Shown one piece after another: positions 41,738 through 49,643 of a DNA stretch of 51,740 nt. The translations under genes were made by a program, and so were the position numbers. Numbering within the stretch: the first letter of the stretch is position 1; every line of letters starts with the position of its first letter. Origin of the DNA: Candidatus Nealsonbacteria bacterium. Its GTDB lineage: Bacteria > Patescibacteriota > Minisyncoccia > Minisyncoccales > JAGGXC01. The stretch lies in the NCBI GenBank assembly GCA_026396195.1, contig JAPLXH010000002.1:1-51740 (forward strand), given 5' to 3'. Under the pieces are notes generated by a model, which was given only the letters and a program-made list of their open reading frames with translations, searched no databases and was not told the origin of the DNA.

Positions 41738-44368
41738 ATGAAAGAATACAATCATAAGAAAATTGAGAAAAAATGGCAGGATTTTTGGGAAAAGAAGAAA
41801 TTCTATCAAGCCGAAGATTTTTCAAAAAAAACCAAAAAATATATTTTGATTGAGTTTCCTTATCCTTCAGGACAAGGATTGCATGTCGGCCATTGCCGAC
41901 CTTATTTGGCAATAGATGCGGTTGTTAGAAAAAAAAGAATGGAAGGTTTTAATGTCTTATTCCCGATTGGCTGGGATGCTTTTGGTTTGCCGGCAGAGAA
42001 CTTTGCCATTAAAACCGGAGTTCATCCGAAAATAACAACGGAAAAAAATATTGCCAATTATAAAAGACAAATTAAAAGCTTGGGAGTTTCTTTTGATTGG
42101 TCCCGCGAGATTAACACTACTGACCCTAAATATTATAAATGGACTCAGTGGATTTTTTTGCAAATGTTTAACAATGGCTTGGCTTATCAGGCTAAGATTC
42201 CGATTAACTGGTGTCCGGCTTGCAAAATTGGGTTGGCCCACGAAGAAGTGGTAGGGGGTAAATGCGAAAGGTGCGGAAAGGGAGTAGAACAAAAAGAAAT
42301 CAAACAATGGATGTTGAAAATTACCAAATATGCCGACAGATTAATTGAGGATTTAAAAAACCTTGATTATCTGGAAAAAATAAAAGCCCAGCAAATAGAA
42401 TGGATAGGGAAGAGCGAGGGGGTAGAGGTCAAATTTCAAATTGTAGATTCCACCCTTCGAGAAACTCAGGATGGTGCTGAGCCGATTCGAAGCACCAAAT
42501 TGCAAATTGAGGTATTCACCACCAGAGCCGACACTCTTTTTGGGGTAACGGCCGTGGTTTTAGCGCCGGAACATCCTTTTGTAAAAAATTTAATTAAAAA
42601 AGAATTTGCGGAAAAAGTTCAGGAATATATAAAACAATCAAGAGAAAAAACAGAATTTGAAAGAACGAAACTGGAAAAAGAAAAAACAGGAGTTTTTACG
42701 GGTTCCCATTGCATAAATCCGGCTAACAACGAGGAGGTACCGATTTGGATCGGTGACTATGTAATTTCCACTTACGGCGGGGGAGCGGTGATGATGGTGC
42801 CGGCTCATGATCAAAGGGACTGGGAGTTCGCAAAAAAATATAATTTAAAAATTAAACCAGTAGTTTTACCAAAAGGGCAATCATTTAACCCCGAAGATTT
42901 AAAATCGTATCCGAAAGAAATAAAAAATATTTACGAAGACCCATTTTTTAAATTGGCGATTGACGAAATTATGGTTAATAAGGCTTTTTGCGACGAAGGA
43001 TTTAATATTAATTCGAGCAATAATGATATAAATCTAAACTTTTTATCAACACAAAAAGCTAAAGAAAAAATAACTTTATGGCTGGAGGAAAAAGACTTGG
43101 GGAAGAAAACCATTAAATACAAACTTCGTGATTGGGTTTTTTCCCGCCAGCATTATTGGGGAGAGCCAATTCCCATAATTCATTGCGAGAAGTGCGGAAC
43201 AGTTCCTGTTCCGGAAAAAGATTTGCCAATTGAATTGCCCTATATTGAAAAATATCAGCCAACCGGCACCGGAGAGTCGCCTTTGGCCGGAATTAAAGAG
43301 TGGGTTAACGTAAAGTGTCCTCAATGCGGGGGGAAAGCCAGAAGAGAAACAGACACAATGCCAAATTGGGCGGGTTCTAATTGGTATTATATGAGATACT
43401 GCGACCCAAAAAACAACAAGGCGATAGCTGATTTTAAAAAATTAAAATATTGGTTTCCGGTTGATTGGTATAACGGCGGGATGGAACACACCACCTTGCA
43501 CCTTTTATATTCCCGATTCATTTATAAATTCCTTTTTGACATCGGCTCAGCTCCCGCTCTCGAACCCTATCAAAAAAGAACTTCCCATGGAATGGTTGTG
43601 GCCGAAGATAACCAGAAAATGTCAAAGTCCAGAGGAAATGTCATTAATCCCGATGACATAGTTAAACAATACGGAGCTGACACTTTGAGAGTTTATGAAA
43701 TGTTTATGGGGCCTTTTGACCAGGCAATTGCCTGGAATTCAAAAAGCGTGAACGGAGTTTTCAGATTTTTAAACAAAGTTTGGAGTTTAGTTTTGGAATG
43801 TAAAAATAATGAACCCCTCCCCGCCGCAAGCGGCGGGGTATCCCGTTGCGAACGGGACAAGTTCTTTCAATCCGACTTATCGGTTCGAAATAAAAAAAGC
43901 GGAAAGGAAGCTATAAAATTAGTTCATCAGTTGAACAAAAAAGTCAGCGAAGATCTGGAAAATATGAAATTTAACACCGCTATAGCTTCTTTTATGGAAT
44001 TTGTTAATTTTGCCCAAGAAAATGAAAAAGAAGTCGGCAAAGATGTAATTGAAAGAATGCTTATTCTATTGGCGCCCTTAGCCCCTCATGTTACCGAAGA
44101 GCTTTGGAAAGAAATGGGAAATAAAAAAAGCATTCATCTGGAAGAATGGCCAAAATATGATGAAAAATTAATTCAGGAAGAAAAAATCGTTTTACTGATT
44201 CAGATTAACGGAAAAATGAGAGACCAGGTAGAAGTTTTACCGGACATTTCAGAAGAAGAAGCTAAAGAGTTGGCTCTTAGCCGGGAAAAAATAAAAAAAT
44301 GGATTGAAGGAAAAGAAATCAAAAAAATTATTTTTGTGCCCAAAAGATTAATTAATATCGTAATTTAA
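41738..44368 (+). CDS. leuS: Leucyl-tRNA synthetase with palindrome-derived insertions
   Basis: 876 residues from ATG 41738. Class I motifs: HVGH at 49-52 (YPSGQGLHVGH) and KMSKS at 627-631. The editing domain has FTTRADTLFGVTAVV. Zinc-type cysteines are in CPACKIG...CERCGKG and CEKCG...CPQCGG. The anticodon-binding helices close the protein. Two stretches do not look like LeuRS, residues about 237-254 (encoded by 42451-42500) and 692-715 (43811-43870). Both are encoded by palindromic DNA. apgM follows after 5 nt. Confidence 0.96.
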   Translation: MKEYNHKKIEKKWQDFWEKKKFYQAEDFSKKTKKYILIEFPYPSGQGLHVGHCRPYLAIDAVVRKKRMEGFNVLFPIGWDAFGLPAENFAIKTGVHPKITTEKNIANYKRQIKSLGVSFDWSREINTTDPKYYKWTQWIFLQMFNNGLAYQAKIPINWCPACKIGLAHEEVVGGKCERCGKGVEQKEIKQWMLKITKYADRLIEDLKNLDYLEKIKAQQIEWIGKSEGVEVKFQIVDSTLRETQDGAEPIRSTKLQIEVFTTRADTLFGVTAVVLAPEHPFVKNLIKKEFAEKVQEYIKQSREKTEFERTKLEKEKTGVFTGSHCINPANNEEVPIWIGDYVISTYGGGAVMMVPAHDQRDWEFAKKYNLKIKPVVLPKGQSFNPEDLKSYPKEIKNIYEDPFFKLAIDEIMVNKAFCDEGFNINSSNNDINLNFLSTQKAKEKITLWLEEKDLGKKTIKYKLRDWVFSRQHYWGEPIPIIHCEKCGTVPVPEKDLPIELPYIEKYQPTGTGESPLAGIKEWVNVKCPQCGGKARRETDTMPNWAGSNWYYMRYCDPKNNKAIADFKKLKYWFPVDWYNGGMEHTTLHLLYSRFIYKFLFDIGSAPALEPYQKRTSHGMVVAEDNQKMSKSRGNVINPDDIVKQYGADTLRVYEMFMGPFDQAIAWNSKSVNGVFRFLNKVWSLVLECKNNEPLPAASGGVSRCERDKFFQSDLSVRNKKSGKEAIKLVHQLNKKVSEDLENMKFNTAIASFMEFVNFAQENEKEVGKDVIERMLILLAPLAPHVTEELWKEMGNKKSIHLEEWPKYDEKLIQEEKIVLLIQINGKMRDQVEVLPDISEEEAKELALSREKIKKWIEGKEIKKIIFVPKRLINIVI
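42451..42497 (+). repeat. Palindromic element inserted in frame in leuS (editing-domain side)
   Basis: TTCGA (42456-42460) pairs with TCGAA (42487-42491), and CTCAG (42465-42469) with CTGAG (42477-42481). The sequence CCCTTCGAGAAACTCAGG resembles the dispersed element at 36381. It adds residues reading STLRETQDGAEPIRST between conserved VKFQI and KLQIEVFTTR. Confidence 0.65.
43811..43860 (+). repeat. Double palindrome inserted in frame in leuS (C-terminal side)
   Basis: CCCCGCCGC (43819-43827), AA, GCGGCGGGG (43830-43838), then TCCCGTT (43841-43847), GCG, AACGGGA (43851-43857). The GC-rich hairpins stand out in an AT-rich gene and encode PLPAASGGVSRCERDKFF. Confidence 0.7.
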
Positions 44369-44373
44369 TTTTT

Positions 44374-45579
44374 ATGAAAAAAATAATTTTTATCGTGCTT
44401 GACGGGTTAGGGGACAGCCCGGTTCCTGAATTGGGAAACAAAACTCCTTTGGAAGCGGCCCAAACTCCCAACATGAACGCACTTTTAAAATCCGGCCTTT
44501 GCGGATTGCTTTCGCCGGTCCATTACAACACATTGCTTCCCACGTCGGAAGAGGGGCATTTTTCATTATTTGGCTATAGCGCCGATAAATATCCGATTCG
44601 CCGGGGATTTTTCACGGTTTTGGGCGCGGGAATTAAAATGAAAAAAGGGGATGTCGCTTTGCGGGGAAATTTTTCCACAGTTGATGATAAAATGGAAGTT
44701 GTTGACCGGCGGGCTGGCAGAGTCGATAATACCTTTGATCTGGTTAAGGCGGTGGACGGGATAAAAATTGACGGAATAAAATTTATCGTTAAATATGCCG
44801 ACGGTTATAGGGTGGGAATAGATTTACGAGGAAAAAATTTAAGTTCCGCGATTTCCGAAGGTGATCCTCATTACGGAAAACTAGAAACAGGATTAAGAAA
44901 AATAGAGCCCTTGGACGAAACCCGAGAAGCCAAGTTCACCGCCGATGTTCTGAATAAATTCTTAGAAAGGAGCCATCAGATTTTAAAGGAGCATCCTTTT
45001 AATAAAAAAAGAAAAGAACAGGGTCTATTGCCAGCCAACTATTTTTTACTTAGAGGGGTCAGTTCTTTTATAGAATTACCCAGTTTTAAAAAAAGATATG
45101 GATTGAAAGCTTGCTGTATTGCGGGTAGAAGTATTTACAAGGGAATAAGCAAGTCTTTGGGAATGAAAATTATAGAAGTAAAGGGGGCGGATGGTTCCAT
45201 CTTAACTAATTTAGCAGGTAAATTTTTATTCGCTAAAAATGCCTTAAAAAAATATGATTTTGTTTTTCTGCATATAAAAGCAATGGACTGCTTGGCCGAG
45301 GACGGAGATTGGAAGGGAAAGAAAGAATTTATTGAAAAAATCGACGAAAACTTAAAACCGCTTTTGGGCTTAAAAGATGTTTTGATAGTCATCACGGCGG
45401 ACCATTCAACCTGCTGTAATTTGAAAAGGCACTGCGATGAATTAATTCCGATTTTAATTTCAGGAACAGGTTTTGAGAATATTTCTAAGTTTTCCGAGAA
45501 GGACTGCAAGGGAGGAAAATTAGGGATTTTAAAACAAACGGATTTGATGGCAAAAATTTTAGAGCTTTACAAAAAATAA
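44374..45579 (+). CDS. apgM: Cofactor-independent phosphoglycerate mutase, archaeal type
   Basis: 401 residues. Converts 3-phosphoglycerate to 2-phosphoglycerate without bisphosphoglycerate. FIVLDGLGDSPVPELGNKTP, the catalytic-Ser region LLPTSEEGHFSLFGY, DRRAGRVDN and ITADHSTCCNLKRH are ApgM signatures and place metal-binding Asp/His residues. Typical length. This archaeal form is common in Patescibacteria. Operon with leuS (5-nt gap). Confidence 0.95.
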   Translation: MKKIIFIVLDGLGDSPVPELGNKTPLEAAQTPNMNALLKSGLCGLLSPVHYNTLLPTSEEGHFSLFGYSADKYPIRRGFFTVLGAGIKMKKGDVALRGNFSTVDDKMEVVDRRAGRVDNTFDLVKAVDGIKIDGIKFIVKYADGYRVGIDLRGKNLSSAISEGDPHYGKLETGLRKIEPLDETREAKFTADVLNKFLERSHQILKEHPFNKKRKEQGLLPANYFLLRGVSSFIELPSFKKRYGLKACCIAGRSIYKGISKSLGMKIIEVKGADGSILTNLAGKFLFAKNALKKYDFVFLHIKAMDCLAEDGDWKGKKEFIEKIDENLKPLLGLKDVLIVITADHSTCCNLKRHCDELIPILISGTGFENISKFSEKDCKGGKLGILKQTDLMAKILELYKK

Positions 45580-45627
45580 AGATTTGGTAATATAGATTAT
45601 TATTAAAAATTAATAAAAAAATAACAT

Positions 45628-46599
45628 ATGTTAAAAAACCTCAAAAACTTCAAAAATTTAGCAGTGCTATCTATTATCATTGCCGCAGTTATAATTAGCG
45701 GAACCTTACTTTACACTAATCATAAAAAATGCGATGCCAACAAGAGTTCAGCCGATGTTCTTTCTTCCCAAACCGTAGCCGAAAAAGCCTTGGCTTTTAT
45801 CAATAAAAATATGCTGCAGGAAGGATTAAGCGCTTCTTTGGTCAGCATAATAAAAGAAAACGAGCTTTATAAATTAAAAATTAAAGTTAACGAAGAAGAA
45901 TTCGAGCCTTATGTCAGCCTTGACGGAAATATGTTGTTTGTCCAGGGTTTTAACATGGAAGAAAAAAAGCAGGAGGTTGGAGCTAAAAGAGATAAACCGG
46001 ACGTTAAATTATTTGTAATGTCTTATTGTCCTTTCGGATTGCAAACCCAAAAAGCTCTTTTACCGGTTCTTAGTTTGTTAAAAGATAAAGCGGACATGGG
46101 AGTATATTTTGTTAACTATATAATGCACGGCAAAAACGAAATTGATGAAAACTTAAGGCAATATTGCATTCAAGCAGAGCAAGGAGATAAATACAGCGCC
46201 TACTTGAGCTGTTTTGTTCAAGAAGGAAACTTTGATAAGTGCCTTTCCGACACAGGAATAGACAAAGTAAAAATGAATTCTTGTATTTCTGCGACAGACC
46301 ATCAATTTAAGATTACCGAGCAATACAACGACAAATCAACCTGGCTTAACGGCCAGTATCCGAAATTTGACGTTCAGGGAGAGCTTAACCAGCAATATCA
46401 GGTTGGAGGTTCCCCGACAGTCGTGATTAACGATAAAGTCGTTAATATCAGCGACAGGTCGCCCGAAGGATTCAAAAAAGCGATTTGCGATGCTTTCACT
46501 ACTGCTCCTGCAGAATGTAACCAAACGCTTTCAACGTCTTCCGCTTCTTCCGGTTTTGGCGTAACAACGGGCGGGACTAGCGGCGGCAGCTGTCAATAA
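45628..46599 (+). CDS. Secreted or membrane-anchored thioredoxin-fold protein
   Basis: 323 residues. An N-terminal hydrophobic anchor (LAVLSIIIAAVIISGTLLY) precedes a linker and a small domain (80-130). A thioredoxin-like domain follows. The active site reads S-Y-C-P-F-G, so the second cysteine of CxxC is missing. The cis-Pro loop is GGSPTVVIN. A cysteine-rich insert (QYCIQAEQG, LSCFVQ, KCLSD, NSCI) recalls GILT-like thiol reductases. Probably acts outside the membrane on disulfides, perhaps of the cysteine-rich pilins (inference). Gly/Ser tail ends GGSCQ. Own terminator. Confidence 0.85.
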   Translation: MLKNLKNFKNLAVLSIIIAAVIISGTLLYTNHKKCDANKSSADVLSSQTVAEKALAFINKNMLQEGLSASLVSIIKENELYKLKIKVNEEEFEPYVSLDGNMLFVQGFNMEEKKQEVGAKRDKPDVKLFVMSYCPFGLQTQKALLPVLSLLKDKADMGVYFVNYIMHGKNEIDENLRQYCIQAEQGDKYSAYLSCFVQEGNFDKCLSDTGIDKVKMNSCISATDHQFKITEQYNDKSTWLNGQYPKFDVQGELNQQYQVGGSPTVVINDKVVNISDRSPEGFKKAICDAFTTAPAECNQTLSTSSASSGFGVTTGGTSGGSCQ

Positions 46600-46610
46600 T
46601 TTGTAATTAA

Positions 46611-46642
46611 AAAAAGCGCCGTCCGGATGGATGGCGCTTTTT
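46611..46642 (+). terminator. Terminator after the thioredoxin-fold gene
   Basis: AAAAAGCGCC (46611-46620), 12-nt loop, GGCGCTTTTT (46633-46642). Confidence 0.9.
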
Positions 46643-46692
46643 GGTTGACGAAATATTTTTTATGTTTTAAAGTCGAAACTGAGGTGATGGGA

Positions 46693-47085
46693 TTGAATCG
46701 TCTTTTAATAAAGGAAAAAAGAAAAAAAGTTAAACTAGCCTTAAAGTATATCAATACCGATTGCGAGTTGGAGAGATTAATCAGGGAAATTCCGATGATT
46801 CGCCGCCAATTGGAATGTTTAAAAAGAAAAAACAAAGAATCTGAAGAATATAAAAGATGTAAAGCTAGTTTTCGAGCGAAAAAAAGGAGAAAAGACAGTC
46901 TCCTGATAAGACGCAAAAAATTATCAACGCAGTTTTGCTTGAAATACGGAATTAGCTTGGAACTTCCGGAAGCTGAAAAAATAGAAATAGCTCGACAAGT
47001 TCTTAAAAAAAATTCACTTTTACGTTTAAAAGCTCAAGGCGGCTGGCCGGAAGAAGCTTACAACAAAATGTCGGATGACAAATAA
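46693..47085 (+). CDS. Small basic helical protein, TTG start
   Basis: About 131 residues. ATG 46627 in the same frame lies in the terminator and is rejected. GAGGTGAT (46681-46688) is a near-perfect Shine-Dalgarno placed 4 nt before TTG 46693; ATG 46687 would overlap the SD itself. Lys/Arg-rich with helix predictions (ELERLIREIPMIRRQLE) and three or four cysteines. Family not recognised. Confidence 0.7.
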   Translation: MNRLLIKEKRKKVKLALKYINTDCELERLIREIPMIRRQLECLKRKNKESEEYKRCKASFRAKKRRKDSLLIRRKKLSTQFCLKYGISLELPEAEKIEIARQVLKKNSLLRLKAQGGWPEEAYNKMSDDK

Positions 47086-47086
47086 A

Positions 47087-47115
47087 AGGTCTCAATTTTA
47101 TCGGGACCTCTTTTT
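47087..47115 (+). terminator. Terminator of the 46693 gene
   Basis: AGGTCTC (47087-47093) pairs with GGGACCT (47103-47109) with one G-T, followed by C and T-rich tail. Confidence 0.75.
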
Positions 47116-47194
47116 ATTTATTTTAATAAATCTGTTAAAATAGATTAATTATAGCGAACATGCCGATATACTTTTTGGCTGTTACCAAAAAATT

Positions 47195-48088
47195 ATGGAA
47201 TATTTAATTGGGGCTGACATAGGGGCGACAAAAACAAGCTTTGTTTTATTAAAAGATTCTTTTATCGTTTCCAGCAGAAAAATAAAAACCCCATCAAATA
47301 AAAACGAAATAATAAAAGCGATTGAAGAAAATATCAAAGACCTGATTTCCAATATTTCAAAATCTGAAATTTCAGGAATCGGTTTGGGTATTGCCGGGCC
47401 TCTTAACAAAAAAGGGGATATTATTTTAAATCCGCCGAATTTAAAGATGCTTTCCAATTTAAAATTGGCTAAAATTATCGAAAAGAACTTGGGAATTAAA
47501 ACCAAAATGGAAAACGACGCAAGGTGTTTTACTCTGGCGGAAGCGATGATGGGGGCGGGCAAGGGTTGCGGGATTGTTTTGGGAATAACTTTGGGAAGCG
47601 GAATCGGCGGAGGACTGGTATTTAAAGTTGCAAACGGCAAATTAGAAATTTACAAAGGCGCTTTTGGCGGAGCGGCAGAAATCGGACACATGGTTTTAGA
47701 TTTTAAAGGCCCTAAATGTTCCTGCGGAAGCAACGGATGTTTTGAAAAATACGCTTCCGAAAAATTTATTAAAATGAAAAGCAATGTTTCTTCGATTGAA
47801 TTAGAAGAAAGAGCTAAAAAAGGAGATAAAGGAGCAAAAAAAATATACGAAGAATTTGGCCGGAATTTGGGAAAGGGATTGGCGAATTTGGTTAATATTT
47901 TAGACCCGGAAATTATTGTAATCGGCGGCGGGTTTGCCAAATCCGGTTTTTTGATTCTGGAACCCGCCAAAAAAGAAATGAAAAAGAGAATCCTCTCCAT
48001 TGAATCCAGAAAAAATGTTAAAATAAAAATAACGAAATTGGGAGATTTTGCCGGCGCTTTGGGAGCGGCATTGTTAATTTCATTATGA
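47195..48088 (+). CDS. ROK-family sugar kinase (glucokinase-like)
   Basis: 297 residues. ATP motif LIGADIGATKTSFVLL. GIAGPLNKKGDI, the catalytic ENDARCFTLAEAMMGAGKG, and the second ATP stretch GITLGSGIGGGLVF follow. The ROK zinc signature is GHMVLDFKGPKCSCGSNGCF, with the C-x-C-G-x2-G-C pattern. Likely phosphorylates glucose or a similar hexose. No HTH, so not a repressor. Overlaps the glutaredoxin gene by ATGA. Confidence 0.92.
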   Translation: MEYLIGADIGATKTSFVLLKDSFIVSSRKIKTPSNKNEIIKAIEENIKDLISNISKSEISGIGLGIAGPLNKKGDIILNPPNLKMLSNLKLAKIIEKNLGIKTKMENDARCFTLAEAMMGAGKGCGIVLGITLGSGIGGGLVFKVANGKLEIYKGAFGGAAEIGHMVLDFKGPKCSCGSNGCFEKYASEKFIKMKSNVSSIELEERAKKGDKGAKKIYEEFGRNLGKGLANLVNILDPEIIVIGGGFAKSGFLILEPAKKEMKKRILSIESRKNVKIKITKLGDFAGALGAALLISL

Positions 48089-48318
48089 TTAAATTATATT
48101 CAACGAAATTTTGCCCCTATTGCGTCAGCTTGAGAGCTTTTTTAGAGCAAAAGAATATTGATTTCAAAGAAGTTGACGTTTCGGAAGACCAGGTAGCCCA
48201 GGATGAAATGATAAAAAAATCAGGCCAAATGACGGTACCCGTTATTGAAATTGACGGAGAAGTGATTGTTGGTTTTGACAGAGAAAAAATTTGTAAAATT
48301 TTAAAAATTAATAAATAG
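48085..48318 (+). CDS. Glutaredoxin-like protein
   Basis: 77 residues. CPYC active site (KFCPYCVSL), the TVPVIEID cis-Pro loop and GFDREKI C-terminal helix are as in NrdH/glutaredoxin. A small cytosolic thiol-disulfide carrier. Translationally coupled to the ROK kinase. Confidence 0.92.
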   Translation: MIKLYSTKFCPYCVSLRAFLEQKNIDFKEVDVSEDQVAQDEMIKKSGQMTVPVIEIDGEVIVGFDREKICKILKINK

Positions 48319-48319
48319 T

Positions 48320-48443
48320 AAAAAGCGCTCGTAATTTAATTTTTGGTACACATCAGTTTTATTCCAGCGATAAAACTGACTCAGGTCCTCGTCCCGATAA
48401 ATCGGGACTGCGGATGGTCCCAAAATTAAATTTCTCGCTTTTC
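48320..48443 (+). ncRNA. Candidate structured RNA or palindromic element between glutaredoxin and gap
   Basis: Outer stem AAAAGCG (48321-48327)/CGCTTTT (48436-48442), then AATTTAATTTT (48333-48343)/AAAATTAAATT (48422-48432). It encloses two perfect hairpins: CAGTTTTAT/ATAAAACTG (about 48353-48378) and GTCCCGAT-AA-ATCGGGAC (48391-48408). The result is a three-way junction of about 124 nt with single-stranded joins. No protein frame. gap starts 44 nt later. It matches no RNA class I know. Strand is uncertain because a palindrome reads both ways. Confidence 0.5.
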
Positions 48444-48486
48444 AAAAATTAATAAATAATAATATACTAAACAATAATTCAAAATT

Positions 48487-49506
48487 ATGATAAAAATTGC
48501 AATCAATGGTTTTGGCCGAATCGGCCGATTAACCTTAAAAAGCATTTTAGATGGCCACCCGGAACTGGAAGTTATGGCGATTAACGATTTAACCGACAGC
48601 AATACCTTGGCTCATTTGTTTAAGTACGATTCCACTTATGGAACATACGACGGTTCCGTAAAAACCGTTAACAGTTCTTTGTTGATTGAGGGAAAATGTG
48701 GCCGCAAGGAAATTAAAATTTTTAACGAAAAAGACCCTTTAAATTTGCCTTGGAAAAAATTAGGCATAGATGTTGTCTTGGAATGCACAGGCCACTTTAC
48801 GGACGAGGAGGGCGCCGGCAAGCATTTGAAAGCCGGAGCCAAAAGAGTGGTGATTTCAGCGCCGGCTAAAAGCGATAACACTCCGTCTTTTATTTTAGGA
48901 ATCAACGAGGACAAGTTTGACCCTTCAAAAGATTTTATTTGCGACATGGGTTCTTGCACGACAAACTGTCTGGCTCCGGTCGCCAAAGTTTTGCATGAAA
49001 ATTTCGGAATTGTTAAAGGATTTATGACTACTATCCACGCTTATACCAACGACCAGAATTTACTGGACCTGCCCCACAAAGATTTAAGAAGAGCGAGAGC
49101 CGCGGCTTTAAGCATTATTCCCACAACTACGGGAGCTGCTAAAGCCATCGGTAAAGTTATTCCGGAACTTAAAGGCAAGCTGGACGGCATGGCTTTCAGG
49201 GTGCCTATATCCACTGTTTCAGTGGTGGATTTGGTTTGCGAGGTTAAGAAAAAAACTACGGCCGAAGAAGTTAATTTCACGTTGAAAAAAGCTTCCAAAG
49301 AAAAAAGATTTCAGGGAATTTTGGAAGTAGAGGATACTCCTTTGGTTTCCTGCGACTACAAAGGCAACTCCCTTTCCTCAATCGTGGATTCTTCTTTGAC
49401 TAAAGTATTTGATAATATGGTGAAAGTTATTTCCTGGTACGACAACGAGTGGGGATATGCTTCAAGGTTCGCCGACTTCATTGAATTTATCGGAAGAAAA
49501 TTATAA
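48487..49506 (+). CDS. gap: Glyceraldehyde-3-phosphate dehydrogenase, type I
   Basis: 339 residues. NAD-binding INGFGRIGRLTLKSI, catalytic C157 in GSCTTNCLAP, IHAYTNDQNLLDLPHKDLRR, and SWYDNEWGYASRFADF. Normal length. Oxidises glyceraldehyde-3-phosphate in glycolysis. Downstream of a structured element that may regulate it; own terminator. Confidence 0.97.
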   Translation: MIKIAINGFGRIGRLTLKSILDGHPELEVMAINDLTDSNTLAHLFKYDSTYGTYDGSVKTVNSSLLIEGKCGRKEIKIFNEKDPLNLPWKKLGIDVVLECTGHFTDEEGAGKHLKAGAKRVVISAPAKSDNTPSFILGINEDKFDPSKDFICDMGSCTTNCLAPVAKVLHENFGIVKGFMTTIHAYTNDQNLLDLPHKDLRRARAAALSIIPTTTGAAKAIGKVIPELKGKLDGMAFRVPISTVSVVDLVCEVKKKTTAEEVNFTLKKASKEKRFQGILEVEDTPLVSCDYKGNSLSSIVDSSLTKVFDNMVKVISWYDNEWGYASRFADFIEFIGRKL

Positions 49507-49544
49507 AAATTTAAAAATCACACAAGACATATAATTAAAAAAAG

Positions 49545-49566
49545 GGTGGAAAGTTTCCACCTTTTC
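49545..49566 (+). terminator. Terminator of gap
   Basis: GGTGGA (49545-49550), loop AAGTT, TCCACC (49556-49561), then TTTT. Confidence 0.8.
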
Positions 49567-49569
49567 GCT

Positions 49570-49597
49570 TTGTCAAAGCTGTTTTTTTTGTTAGAAT
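49570..49597 (+). promoter_or_regulatory. Promoter of acs
   Basis: TTGTCA (49570-49575), 16 nt, TAGAAT (49592-49597); leader about 40 nt. Confidence 0.5.
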
Positions 49598-49643
49598 AAA
49601 AGAGCGAAATTGATTAATGGTAAATTAATTCATTTTTAAATTT

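Noticed and set aside
46627-46692. ATG 46627 as start of the basic protein
   Set aside because: Lies in the preceding terminator; a near-perfect SD points to TTG 46693.
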